Part shown: positions 57,173 through 64,000 of the stretch, one piece after another
How positions within the stretch are numbered: position 1 is the stretch's first letter
Layout: each line of letters opens with the position of its first letter
Assembly (NCBI RefSeq): GCF_009600605.1
Contig: NZ_VWNA01000001.1
Span: 2,280,501-2,344,500 of the forward strand
Reading direction: 5' to 3'
DNA from: Segnochrobactrum spirostomi
GTDB taxonomy: Bacteria; Pseudomonadota; Alphaproteobacteria; Rhizobiales; Segnochrobactraceae
DNA length: 64,000 nt
The notes under the pieces: model-generated
The model's database searches: none
What the model was told of the DNA's origin: nothing
The model's input: the letters and a program-made list of their open reading frames with translations, nothing else
Position numbers and translations under genes: made by a program

Positions 57173-57478
57173 CTTCTGCGGAGGATTGATCCGGTGGCGA
57201 CACTCATAGCAAAAATGAAGGCGCCCATGCCGCGTGGCCAGCTTTTTGATGAAACGCAGCATGCTCTCTTCGGACGCATCGACCTCACCCAGATACCGAA
57301 CCTCGCCTCCACGCTCCCCATCCGCCACCGCAATGGCATTGCGCAGCTTGGATACGTCGATGCCGACAAAAACTTCTGTAGAATGCTCCACGGCTTGCCC
57401 TCCTGCCAGGAAGATCGGCTCGGCCCATCCGAGCAACCCTCGACAGACAGTGTAGGGCAAGCCGCCCAGCCAAACGGA
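57173..57478 (-). mobile_element. IS110-family 5' fragment
   Basis: N-terminus of an IS110-type (DEDD) transposase: EVFVGIDVSKLRNAIAVADG with the first catalytic Asp, LGEVDASEESMLRFIKKLAT and LHFCYE. After this the expected (A/G)PTGYGLYR block is shifted out of frame by one base and the element is cut by IS21. Its own left border abuts the patatin remnant. Confidence 0.8.
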
Positions 57479-58024
57479 CATACGGTCTTACGGACTACCA
57501 GAAGGACCGCCACAAGAAACTCGCGCATGTGGCCCTCCACACGACGGCGGCCCCGTCCTATTACCCCGGTGTCGAGGACGACGGATACATCATGATCGAT
57601 GGTGGGATCTGGGCCAACAATCCGGTCATGAATGCCCTGGTCGACGCCCTTGCCTGCTTCGACATTGCGCGCGAGGGCGTGCGCATCCTGAGCCTGGGAA
57701 CGGGGGGAGTCCACGTTTTCCGTCGATGAGCGGACGCGCAACGGCGGCATCACGGATTGGGCGTTCCTGCGCTCGTTCAATGCCGCCGTCCGCGCGCAGT
57801 CACGTAATGCCCTCGGTCAAGCCTATCTTCTGGTCGGCAAGAACAACGTTACACGGATCGATGTGCGGGAAGGCGATGCGCCAATCGCGATGGACGACGT
57901 GCAGCGCTCGGTGCGGGAACTGCCGCTGGTGGCACGCAGTCTCGTCGAAGGCGCCGGGCATCACATCGAGCGGGTGTTTTTCGACGGCGCGGTCGAGCAG
58001 TTCATTCGTTGCCCGATGACGTAA
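57479..58024 (+). pseudogene. Patatin-like phospholipase, C-terminal remnant
   Basis: Frame 1: TDYQKDRHKKLAHVALHTTA, APSYYPGVEDDGY, then MIDGGIWANNPVMNALVDAL, where the Asp of D-G-G is the catalytic Asp of patatins. Near 57710 a run of six Gs shifts the frame; removing one G restores LSLGTG-E-STFSVDERTRNG and the rest to VEQFIRCPMT. The N-terminal half with the G-x-S-x-G serine is missing, removed at the IS110 border. CapV-type CBASS effectors have this kind of C-terminus, but no nucleotidyltransferase gene is here. Confidence 0.75.
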
Positions 58025-58045
58025 GCGTCTATCGGGCGCTTGCCC

Positions 58046-58486
58046 CTACCGTGCCGTCAGCAACCGACAGGCGAGCTCGCGCTCGCCCCAGCGGGTCGAG
58101 AAGGTATCAGAGACCTCGAACCAGCTTCCGTCATTTCCCATGCCGTGATTGGCGCCCATGCACGAGCACTGGCATTCGTGCCCCTGTGCTTCCTGACAGG
58201 CCCGTGCGCAGATCTCCTGCTCGCGATAAGGCTGAATGATGTAGACCTTGCCGTAGCGCTGCAGCGCCCGATCGACAAAGTCATTGAACCAGGATTTTGG
58301 TAACTCCCAATAGGCGTCTGCCCCGCCCACCCATTCCGGTGCCGTCCGCCGGCCGTTCTGAAGCCATTGCCGATTGTCATCGCCAAACGGTAGTCGCACT
58401 CGGAGCTTCTCACCAAGTCCCGTTCGACGCAGAACGACTGGAATTGGCTTCTGCTTCCAGACGTAATTGAGGGTAAGCCGCTCCAT
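58046..58486 (-). CDS. Cys-rich protein of unknown function next to the Gabija-like pair
   Basis: 146 residues; ATG 58486 follows AGAAGGTGT. N-terminal part: LTLNYVWKQKPIPVVLRRTG and VRLPFGDDNRQWLQNG. The middle has WVGGADAYWELPKSWFNDFV. The signature is CARACQEAQGHECQCSCMGA followed by N-H-G-M-G, a tight cluster of five Cys and two His that should bind metal. I do not recognise a function. It is on the same strand as the helicase gene, 192 bases downstream of it. Confidence 0.7.
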   Translation of the reverse strand: MERLTLNYVWKQKPIPVVLRRTGLGEKLRVRLPFGDDNRQWLQNGRRTAPEWVGGADAYWELPKSWFNDFVDRALQRYGKVYIIQPYREQEICARACQEAQGHECQCSCMGANHGMGNDGSWFEVSDTFSTRWGERELACRLLTAR

Positions 58487-58678
58487 GTACACCTTCTAGA
58501 GATATCGATCGCGAACCGGACACTCCGCCCTTTGCTCGTTCACACCCATTTAGCGCGACCGGATCGGACGCAAAGTCAAGGTGTCGTTTAGGTCAGTGGC
58601 GAGCCGACCTGCGTCAGTACGGCCATGGCCCAAGAATGCTCGACCGCAGGCATACCGGTAGCCGAGCAATCCCCGGCG

Positions 58679-60403
58679 TCAGAGCGCGATGAGTTCAACC
58701 GCGCCGCCCATCCCCGCCATCAAATCCCTGAGCCGCGGGGCCTGCGTCCGCGGCAGGGCAATAACCAAGAGGCGCTGCGCCCGCGACGCGCCGACATAGA
58801 TCTTGCGCGCTTCCTCGTTATCGACCGCAGCATCCCCCGTCAGAAAATCGACGATGCCCTTGGCGGTGCTCGGCGACATCACCACGCAGATCGCGGGAAA
58901 CTCCATGCCTTTCACGCTATGGATCGTCCGCGCGGTATGGCCCGATGCGGGCGCGACCGACAAAGCCTCATCGAGGTCGCCATTGCGACGAAGCCGCTGA
59001 TTGATGGACTGGCCACCAGCCGGCAGAAGTGGCGCGAGCAACCGACGCGCCTCGTCGTGCCACGCCTCAACCGTCGCGAACCTCTCTGGGCTGAATCGGA
59101 GCGCCTGCGCCAGGGCCAGTGCTCCGGGCCGCCACGCATCTGGGCTCACATCCGCGTCCGCGAGATGCTGATGGTAGGTCCTGCCGCCCATCTGGCCACC
59201 CAGCTCAAGCATGATCCGGTGTATAGCGACCAACGCCTCCTTTCGACCGCCAAGTTCGAACGAGAAATGAAAATCGCTCACCGCGACGGCAAGCCTATAG
59301 CTGAGGTCGCGCACGCCGGAATCCTGGGGGTGTCCAAGCGCGTTTGCGCCCGTCCGGCGCGTCGCCGAAACGACCGGACAATCTCGCGCCTTCAGCCCCA
59401 TTGCCGTTACGAGTTCCTGAAATTTCGTACCGATCGTGGAAGGAACGCCTCTCCCCGAATAGGACAGGATCTGAATTGCGGTCGATTCTTCGCGATAGTC
59501 TCCCAGTGCTTCGTCGATCCCGACGCGCATATCGGGCGCGCGCAAGGCAACCACTCCTTTCGTGATGTGCCCGCTGGAGCGGAAGTTTCCGCTCATGGGC
59601 AGACGCTCGTCCGCCCCGAACGTCTCTGCGAATTGCCCAAGCTCGCGTGTGACGCCGCCTCGAAAACCGTAGATCGCCTGGTTCGGGTCGCAGATCACCT
59701 TCACCGGCACACCCGCTGCGCGGAACCATGCGATGATCTCGAGGTCGACCGGATTGCAGTCCTGCGCCTCGTCGACGATCAGTTCCAGAAACCGCGCCGC
59801 AAAAGCTGGCGCGAGAACCGCGCCGCATGCCGGATCGCGCAACCGGGCGAGCGCCACGGAACGCGCATCGGCGAAATCGAGTTCGCCGCGCTGAAGAAAG
59901 CGTGCACGCGTGTTTCGTGCCGCCGTCTCGTGCGCCTTGATCTTCCCACGAAAACCGTGACGCTGGATCATCGTAGGGATCGCATCGCCTGTCTCACGGT
60001 CAAAGCACTCCAGCGGCAAGGCCTGCGCACCGGCGAACGGCTGTATCGTGCGCTCGTCCTTATCTGGGATGAGTCTCGGTTTTGCAGCGCAGCCATCGAC
60101 GCCGAACGGTGCGATGAGGAATTGCCAAAGGAACGCGTCGAACGTCCCGATGAAGTGCGGGAACGCTGGCGTCTCGACGATGCCCTCTCGACGCAACCGA
60201 TCCTCCAGCTCTGAAACAGCGGCGATGGTGAAGGACAGAAAGGCGATGCCACGACCGGTCGGCCGTCCGCTTAGAAGCTTACGTGCGCGCTCGACCATGA
60301 CGCGGGTCTTCCCTGCGCCCGGGCACGCCGCGATGAACGCCGAGCCCGGATGATCGATCACGCGCCGCTGCTCATCCGTCGGCTTGAACGGCGCAGCGAT
60401 CAT
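58679..60403 (-). CDS. gajB: UvrD-like helicase of a Gabija-type system (GajB-like)
   Basis: 574 residues. Superfamily 1 helicase motifs: Q motif KPTDEQRRVIDHPGSAFIAA, Walker A CPGAGKTRVM, motif Ia FLSFTIAAVSELEDRL, motif II LIVDEAQDCNPVD, motif III CDPNQAIYGFRG, motif V IHSVKGMEFPAICVV and motif VI RKIYVGASRAQRLLVIALPR. It is coupled by ATGA to the OLD-type nuclease gene upstream, which is the Gabija order gajA-gajB. GajB is about 490 residues in the type system; this one is longer. Alternative: the wider class-2 OLD plus helicase group. Confidence 0.85.
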   Translation of the reverse strand: MIAAPFKPTDEQRRVIDHPGSAFIAACPGAGKTRVMVERARKLLSGRPTGRGIAFLSFTIAAVSELEDRLRREGIVETPAFPHFIGTFDAFLWQFLIAPFGVDGCAAKPRLIPDKDERTIQPFAGAQALPLECFDRETGDAIPTMIQRHGFRGKIKAHETAARNTRARFLQRGELDFADARSVALARLRDPACGAVLAPAFAARFLELIVDEAQDCNPVDLEIIAWFRAAGVPVKVICDPNQAIYGFRGGVTRELGQFAETFGADERLPMSGNFRSSGHITKGVVALRAPDMRVGIDEALGDYREESTAIQILSYSGRGVPSTIGTKFQELVTAMGLKARDCPVVSATRRTGANALGHPQDSGVRDLSYRLAVAVSDFHFSFELGGRKEALVAIHRIMLELGGQMGGRTYHQHLADADVSPDAWRPGALALAQALRFSPERFATVEAWHDEARRLLAPLLPAGGQSINQRLRRNGDLDEALSVAPASGHTARTIHSVKGMEFPAICVVMSPSTAKGIVDFLTGDAAVDNEEARKIYVGASRAQRLLVIALPRTQAPRLRDLMAGMGGAVELIAL

Positions 60404-62256
60404 TTCACGAGCGCCTCGATCGCCGCTTTCAGATAGGCCGGCACCGCGAAAGCCTTGCCGTTGTTGATTTCCTCGGCGATGAGCTGCGCAAAATCGCCCT
60501 TGCGGGTGGTCTCGAAGAGCTTCTGGATCGCCTTCGCCTGGGCCGCGCCGGCCTGAGCGATTGCTGCATCCCATATGTCGGCTGACCGCGGGTGAAGCTT
60601 GACGTAGACCTCCTTGAGCAGCGCCGCGTTGCCCTCGCGGACTAATTCTGTCTCCAGCGAGTAGTCGTTGATGACGACGTCAAGGAGATCGCCTGCGCCG
60701 AGCCCCGCGGCCGTCGCCTCCAGGTCGCGCTTGCGTCCGGCGCCGGGTGTCATCGCGTCTTCTGCCACCTCCCCGCCGTCGCCATCGGTCAGAACGACGA
60801 GCCGGTCGGCGATCCGGACCTCGTTGAATGGCGAGAGAAGCAGCTTGGCGTAGGGCTGAAAATCGACACCGTCGATCGGAACGAAAACCGCGGAGCGAAA
60901 CAGGCGAAGCTTATCCGCCTCATCCTTCAGCACGATCTTCTTTGCTATGACGGGAAGCAGAAGTGCTTCAGCGATACCCTCCACAAGAAGTACGCGCCCT
61001 CCGAAGAGGAGGGCTGATTTGGTCACGTCCAGATAGCGATCGACCTTGCGTCGCTCGACGGGGTCGAGCGCCAGCGCCGCGAGCGGGATGCAGCGCGTTT
61101 CTCGTCGCGACCCGCCCAAAGGTATCACCGGGTTCGGCTCGATTTCCGGCACGATCTCGGCAGGGACGCCAGCGAGCGCGTGCGGCTCCTCTCGCGCCGG
61201 AGCGGGCGCGGCCACCGCCGGCGCGGGAAGGAAGGAGCGGAAGAACACGAGCTTCTTGCTCTCCACCCACGCCGACAGATTCGGCGAATGAGTCGCGACG
61301 ATTACCTGCAGCTCGCCCGCTGGTCCCTGGTGGGCGGTGCGTGGCTTTCGCGATTTCTCAGCCTGCTCATCGAGAAAGCTGAGCACCGCAGCCTGAAGCT
61401 GGGGGTGGAGGTGCGCTTCTGGCTCCTCCACAAGGAAGATCGTCAGGTCGGCGTCATTGACCTTCTCGAGCTCGACCGCGATCGTCGCCATGTAGAGAAG
61501 GTTCGCGTAGCCGTGCCCGGAATAGCGGAGGTCTTCAGGTTCGACGCCGTGATCGGCGAGCTTGAAGCGGAGATCGCGCGCGATGTCGATGAGCTTCTCG
61601 TCATTTGCGAAGCCGAGAGAGGCGACTTGGCGGCGGACGCCCGCCGTCAACGCGCTCAGTCCCACCTCCACGGCGCCGCCGACTTTGCCGAGGATCTCCG
61701 ATTCCACGCCGCGCCGAAGCGCCTTGGCCAGCGCCTCCGGATCCCCTCCTTCGAGGAAGTGATTCAGTAACGCGTAGATTCGGGTCGGGTTGCCCGACGC
61801 CAGCGCGCGCTTCGCGTCACGCAGCGGCGGTAAATAGACGTGCCGAACCATCTCGTGGCAACCTGGCTCTGGGCTGCCGCGCTGATGCCCCGCCCACAAT
61901 ACCGGCCGAACCGGGAAATGACCCGTTCTCTCGTCATATTTGAGGCCGAAGATACAGCCCGAAATCTGAGCATCCGTGGCGGCCGAAATCATCCTGCCCT
62001 GCTGTGCCGGATTCAGCTCTGTGAACGTGCCGGTCAGCTCGAATTTTCTGTCCGCGCTTCCAAATCGGATGTCCGTCGCCTCGCAGTAGAGCTCGCGTCG
62101 TCCGCCGAGCGGTGCGGTCAAGAGCCGTATCGCGTCGATGGCGTTGCTTTTGCCACCGTTGTTTTCTCCGACCAGGATCGTCAGATCCTTAGAGAGCGGA
62201 ATATCTGACTGGCGGAATGAGCGAAAATTATTTAAATTTAGATTTTGAAGAAACAT
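60400..62256 (-). CDS. gajA: OLD-family ATPase/TOPRIM nuclease (GajA-like)
   Basis: 618 residues from ATG 62256, directly behind GGAGGAGGAC; a start at 62349 would lack such a site. ABC-type ATPase: NLNNFRSFRQSDIPLSKDLT, Walker A GENNGGKSNAIDAIR, a signature-like YSGHGYANLLYM and Walker B FLVEEPEAHLHPQLQ, then VIVATHSPNLSAWVE. An Ala/Pro-rich linker follows (about residues 345-385). C-terminal TOPRIM: LLVEGIAEALLLPVIAKKI (Glu) and LVVLTDGDGGE (Asp-x-Asp). Together with the coupled UvrD-like helicase this is a Gabija-like antiphage system. Confidence 0.87.
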   Translation of the reverse strand: MFLQNLNLNNFRSFRQSDIPLSKDLTILVGENNGGKSNAIDAIRLLTAPLGGRRELYCEATDIRFGSADRKFELTGTFTELNPAQQGRMISAATDAQISGCIFGLKYDERTGHFPVRPVLWAGHQRGSPEPGCHEMVRHVYLPPLRDAKRALASGNPTRIYALLNHFLEGGDPEALAKALRRGVESEILGKVGGAVEVGLSALTAGVRRQVASLGFANDEKLIDIARDLRFKLADHGVEPEDLRYSGHGYANLLYMATIAVELEKVNDADLTIFLVEEPEAHLHPQLQAAVLSFLDEQAEKSRKPRTAHQGPAGELQVIVATHSPNLSAWVESKKLVFFRSFLPAPAVAAPAPAREEPHALAGVPAEIVPEIEPNPVIPLGGSRRETRCIPLAALALDPVERRKVDRYLDVTKSALLFGGRVLLVEGIAEALLLPVIAKKIVLKDEADKLRLFRSAVFVPIDGVDFQPYAKLLLSPFNEVRIADRLVVLTDGDGGEVAEDAMTPGAGRKRDLEATAAGLGAGDLLDVVINDYSLETELVREGNAALLKEVYVKLHPRSADIWDAAIAQAGAAQAKAIQKLFETTRKGDFAQLIAEEINNGKAFAVPAYLKAAIEALVK

Positions 62257-62442
62257 GTCCTCCTCCCGCCCGCGCACATCGCCGATGTGTTTCGAATCTT
62301 TATTCCATGTGAACTTAGGCGCAGGCGATCGCCAATCGTAATCCACCAAAAAACCATGGCGGTTCGGCCGAACCGAACGATTTTGCGATATGAGAGTCGC
62401 CGCCGCTCTTCCGCTGGCTCGTGCGCGGTGTAATCATCTAGC

Positions 62443-62903
62443 CTAGCAGGCTGTTGAAGAAGTCCTGGGATGGGCGAGTTCCGGGTTCAAGGGCGTGAGC
62501 TTTGCCTCGAACCAGAGAGCTTTATGGCTCTGGCAGGTGGCTGCGGTAGCGGCCGGGTGGTTGCTGGATTTGGTCATGGCGTTTGCGCCATGAGCTTGGG
62601 CAACCGGACGAGGTTGTAGGCCGCGGCGGCGAAGGTGAAAGCCCATCCGGCCCGATCGACGCCGCGGACCATCGGCAGCTCCAATCCGGCGATGGTCTTG
62701 ATCCAGCCGAAGCTCTCCTCGATGCGCTTGCGGATCCGCTGACTGGCGGCATAGCCGGCATGCCGCGTCGTGCGGCCGTCGATCGCCAACAGAGCTCGGG
62801 TCGTCCTGTCCGATCCGCGCACCGAAATCCCCTCCAGCGCCGATAACCAGAGTGAATCATGACAGCGACGAGCAGGCGAGCAACTTCTTCAACAGCCTGC
62901 TAG
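62443..62903 (-). mobile_element. IS5/IS1182-type internal-deletion derivative, copy 2 (461 bp)
   Basis: Same 21-base terminal repeats as the copy at 50713, reverse orientation. The inside is shorter by 207 bases: after RGSDRT the transposase fragment jumps to LAIDGRTTRHAGYAASQRIR and continues to the same end. Outside the deletion the two copies look nearly identical. It is immediately followed by an IS481 element, three bases away. Confidence 0.85.
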
Positions 62904-63878
62904 GTTTTCAGTCCCGGCATTTGATGGTTTGGATCGAGGATGAATCTCTCCGGCTCTGAAGTCCAGCATTTGCAGATGAACTCGTAGGGCGTGAGGCCCC
63001 TGAGGGTCTTCAGGCGCCGGCCGAAATTGTAGGCGGAGACGAAGTCGGCGAGATGCGTCTCGAACTGGCGGTGATCATCGTAGTGGAGGCGTTTGACGGT
63101 CGCCTCCTTAATCGTGCGGTTCGTTCGTTCGACCTGGCCATTGGTCCAGGGATGCTTCACCTTGGTCAGACGGTGCTCGATGCCATTCTCGCGGCAACGC
63201 ATGTCGAACATGTGGGTCGTGTAGCGCGCGGTCGGCCCGTCGGCATAGCGCGGCGGAAAGGTGAACTGGATGCCGTTGTCGGTGAGAACGGTGTGGATCC
63301 GGTACGGCACCGTGTCGATCAGGGCCATGAGAAAGGCCGAGGCTGAGGTGCGGCCTGTCTTCCTGACGACCTGCACGAAGGCGAATTTGCTCGTCCGATC
63401 AATGGCGACATAGAGGTACAGCTTGCCCTCGGCCGTCTGCACCTCGGCGATATCGATATGAAAGAGGCTATCGGATAGGACTTGAAGCGCCTCTTCAGCT
63501 CCTTGTCGCCCTTCACCTCCGGCAGCCGGCTGAAACCATGGCACTGAAGGCAACGATGCAGGGATGACCGTGTCAGGTGCGGGAGCGTCGCCTGCAAGGC
63601 ATAGAGGCAGTCGTCGAGCGGCAGCAGCGTATGCCGGGGGAAGGCGATGATGATGGCCTCTTCCTCAACCGACAGAACCGTCGATGTGGGCTCCCTCGGG
63701 CCAGTCGGCAGATCGGCAACCGAGGTCCGCCTCTTCCACTTCGCAACCGTCTTTGGTTGATCCCGTAACGCTTGGCCAGTGCCCTCAGGCTCTCTTGACT
63801 ATGCTGTATCGCTCGACGGACCGCCTCTGTCGTCGTGGCGCTCCCGTGAAGAACCTGGCCCGTAGTGCCTCCTTCCAC
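62900..63878 (-). pseudogene. IS481-family transposase, frameshifted
   Basis: N-terminal H-T-H: EAVRRAIQHSQESLRALAKR, YGINQ, then the frame breaks (one A missing from a run near 63755; the expected continuation is K-T-V-A-K-W-K-R-R). A middle frame holds ATLPHLTRSSLHRCLQCHGF and KGDKELKRRFKSYPI. A second break near 63470 leads to FHIDIAEVQTAEGKLYLYVA (Asp), TVLTDNGIQFT (Asp) and HPWTNGQVERTNRTIKEATV (Glu). Two indels make it inactive unless they are errors. Confidence 0.83.
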
Positions 63879-63918
63879 TCCTGCGAAAAGACTGCACCAT
63901 CAAATGCCGGGACTGAAC
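62907..63918 (-). mobile_element. IS481-family element
   Basis: About 1.01 kb between inverted repeats: TTCAGTCCCGGCATTTGATG at the left and its complement at the right (22 bases match in full). It encloses the frameshifted transposase. It sits directly next to the 461-bp IS derivative. The last 82 bases of the window, beyond the element, contain nothing I can name. Confidence 0.85.
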
Positions 63919-64000
63919 ACGGAGATTGCGATCGCCGCTATCGCGGCCGCGGTGGTTGGGTTCGGACCCGGGCGCAGCCCCTACCATCCATCAACCGACA

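Larger units (their letters stand above)
33870..64000 (+). mobile_element. Tn7-like transposon inserted in comM/yifB (right end beyond the window)
   Basis: It begins with TGTGATTTTTCGG at the comM junction, immediately followed by tnsA-tnsB-tnsC-tniQ in one operon, the core set of a cut-and-paste Tn7-like element. GCCGA just left of the end is the presumed 5-base target duplication; its partner would be at the unseen right end. At least 30 kb of cargo follows: toxin-antitoxin-type modules, a ubiquitin-like operon, Gabija-like genes, a possible tnsE and nine IS elements or fragments. The comM 5' half is not seen up to the window edge, so the right boundary is open. Some distal DNA could belong to another island. 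Confidence 0.85.

Noticed and set aside
58625..60214. 529-codon plus-strand frame antisense to the helicase
   Set aside because: The helicase has all superfamily 1 motifs on the other strand.
63799..63987. 62-codon minus frame at the window end
   Set aside because: Overlaps the IS481 terminal repeat and has no recognisable content.

Overview
The window is high-GC DNA (roughly 68-70% over most of the left half) with the gene content of an alphaproteobacterium, most likely of the Hyphomicrobiales (Rhizobiales). Pointers are cobS/cobT behind a J-domain gene, an OlsB-type ornithine-lipid acyltransferase, a CIRCE-controlled groESL operon, and intergenic palindromes like those of rhizobial genomes. 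No rRNA, tRNA or CRISPR array was recognised. The species cannot be named from the sequence alone.

Left part, 1-33.9 kb, is ordinary chromosome. In order: the 5' end of a GntR/HutC-type regulator divergent from a polar amino-acid ABC transporter (binding protein, two permeases, ATPase); a WYL regulator with a VOC protein and a probable operator; a lone frameshifted LivH-like permease; phoR-phoU-phoB without pstSCAB; a phytase-like protein, cobT, cobS and a J-domain protein; leuB; ileS-lspA; a proline-rich lipoprotein; two M16 peptidases (one zinc-type, one without the zinc motif); an EamA transporter; wrbA; an orphan HigA-like regulator; groES-groEL; a GhrA-like dehydrogenase; rmuC; olsB; and the 3' half of comM/yifB.

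Right part, 33.87 kb to the window end, is a Tn7-like transposon inserted inside comM/yifB, carrying tnsA-tnsB-tnsC-tniQ next to its left end. Its other end and the 5' part of comM are not in the window. Base composition drops in the transposition genes and then varies from block to block through the cargo, as expected of a layered accessory island.

Cargo, in order: an RHH-GNAT-XRE-ImmA/IrrE operon; a convergent ubiquitin-like conjugation operon (tandem ubiquitin-like protein, E2, JAB-E1 fusion, DUF6527 protein); a second XRE-ImmA/IrrE pair divergent from it, with an inverted repeat in the shared promoter region; an IS66 remnant; an inverted gene that resembles tnsE but carries a 1-nt frameshift; a mazE with a degenerate mazF; several IS elements; a methyl-accepting chemotaxis protein; a nested pile of IS3, IS21 and IS110 pieces that has destroyed a patatin-like gene; a Cys-rich unknown; and an OLD-nuclease plus UvrD-helicase pair of the Gabija type. 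Two internally deleted copies of one IS lie in opposite orientations at 50.7 and 62.4 kb.

The most interesting content is the transposon as a carrier of defence-type cargo, the ubiquitin-like operon flanked by two XRE/ImmA modules, and the possible tnsE separated from the rest of the transposition genes. Several genes are broken by single-base indels, many in homopolymers. Real decay and assembly error cannot be told apart from this sequence alone.
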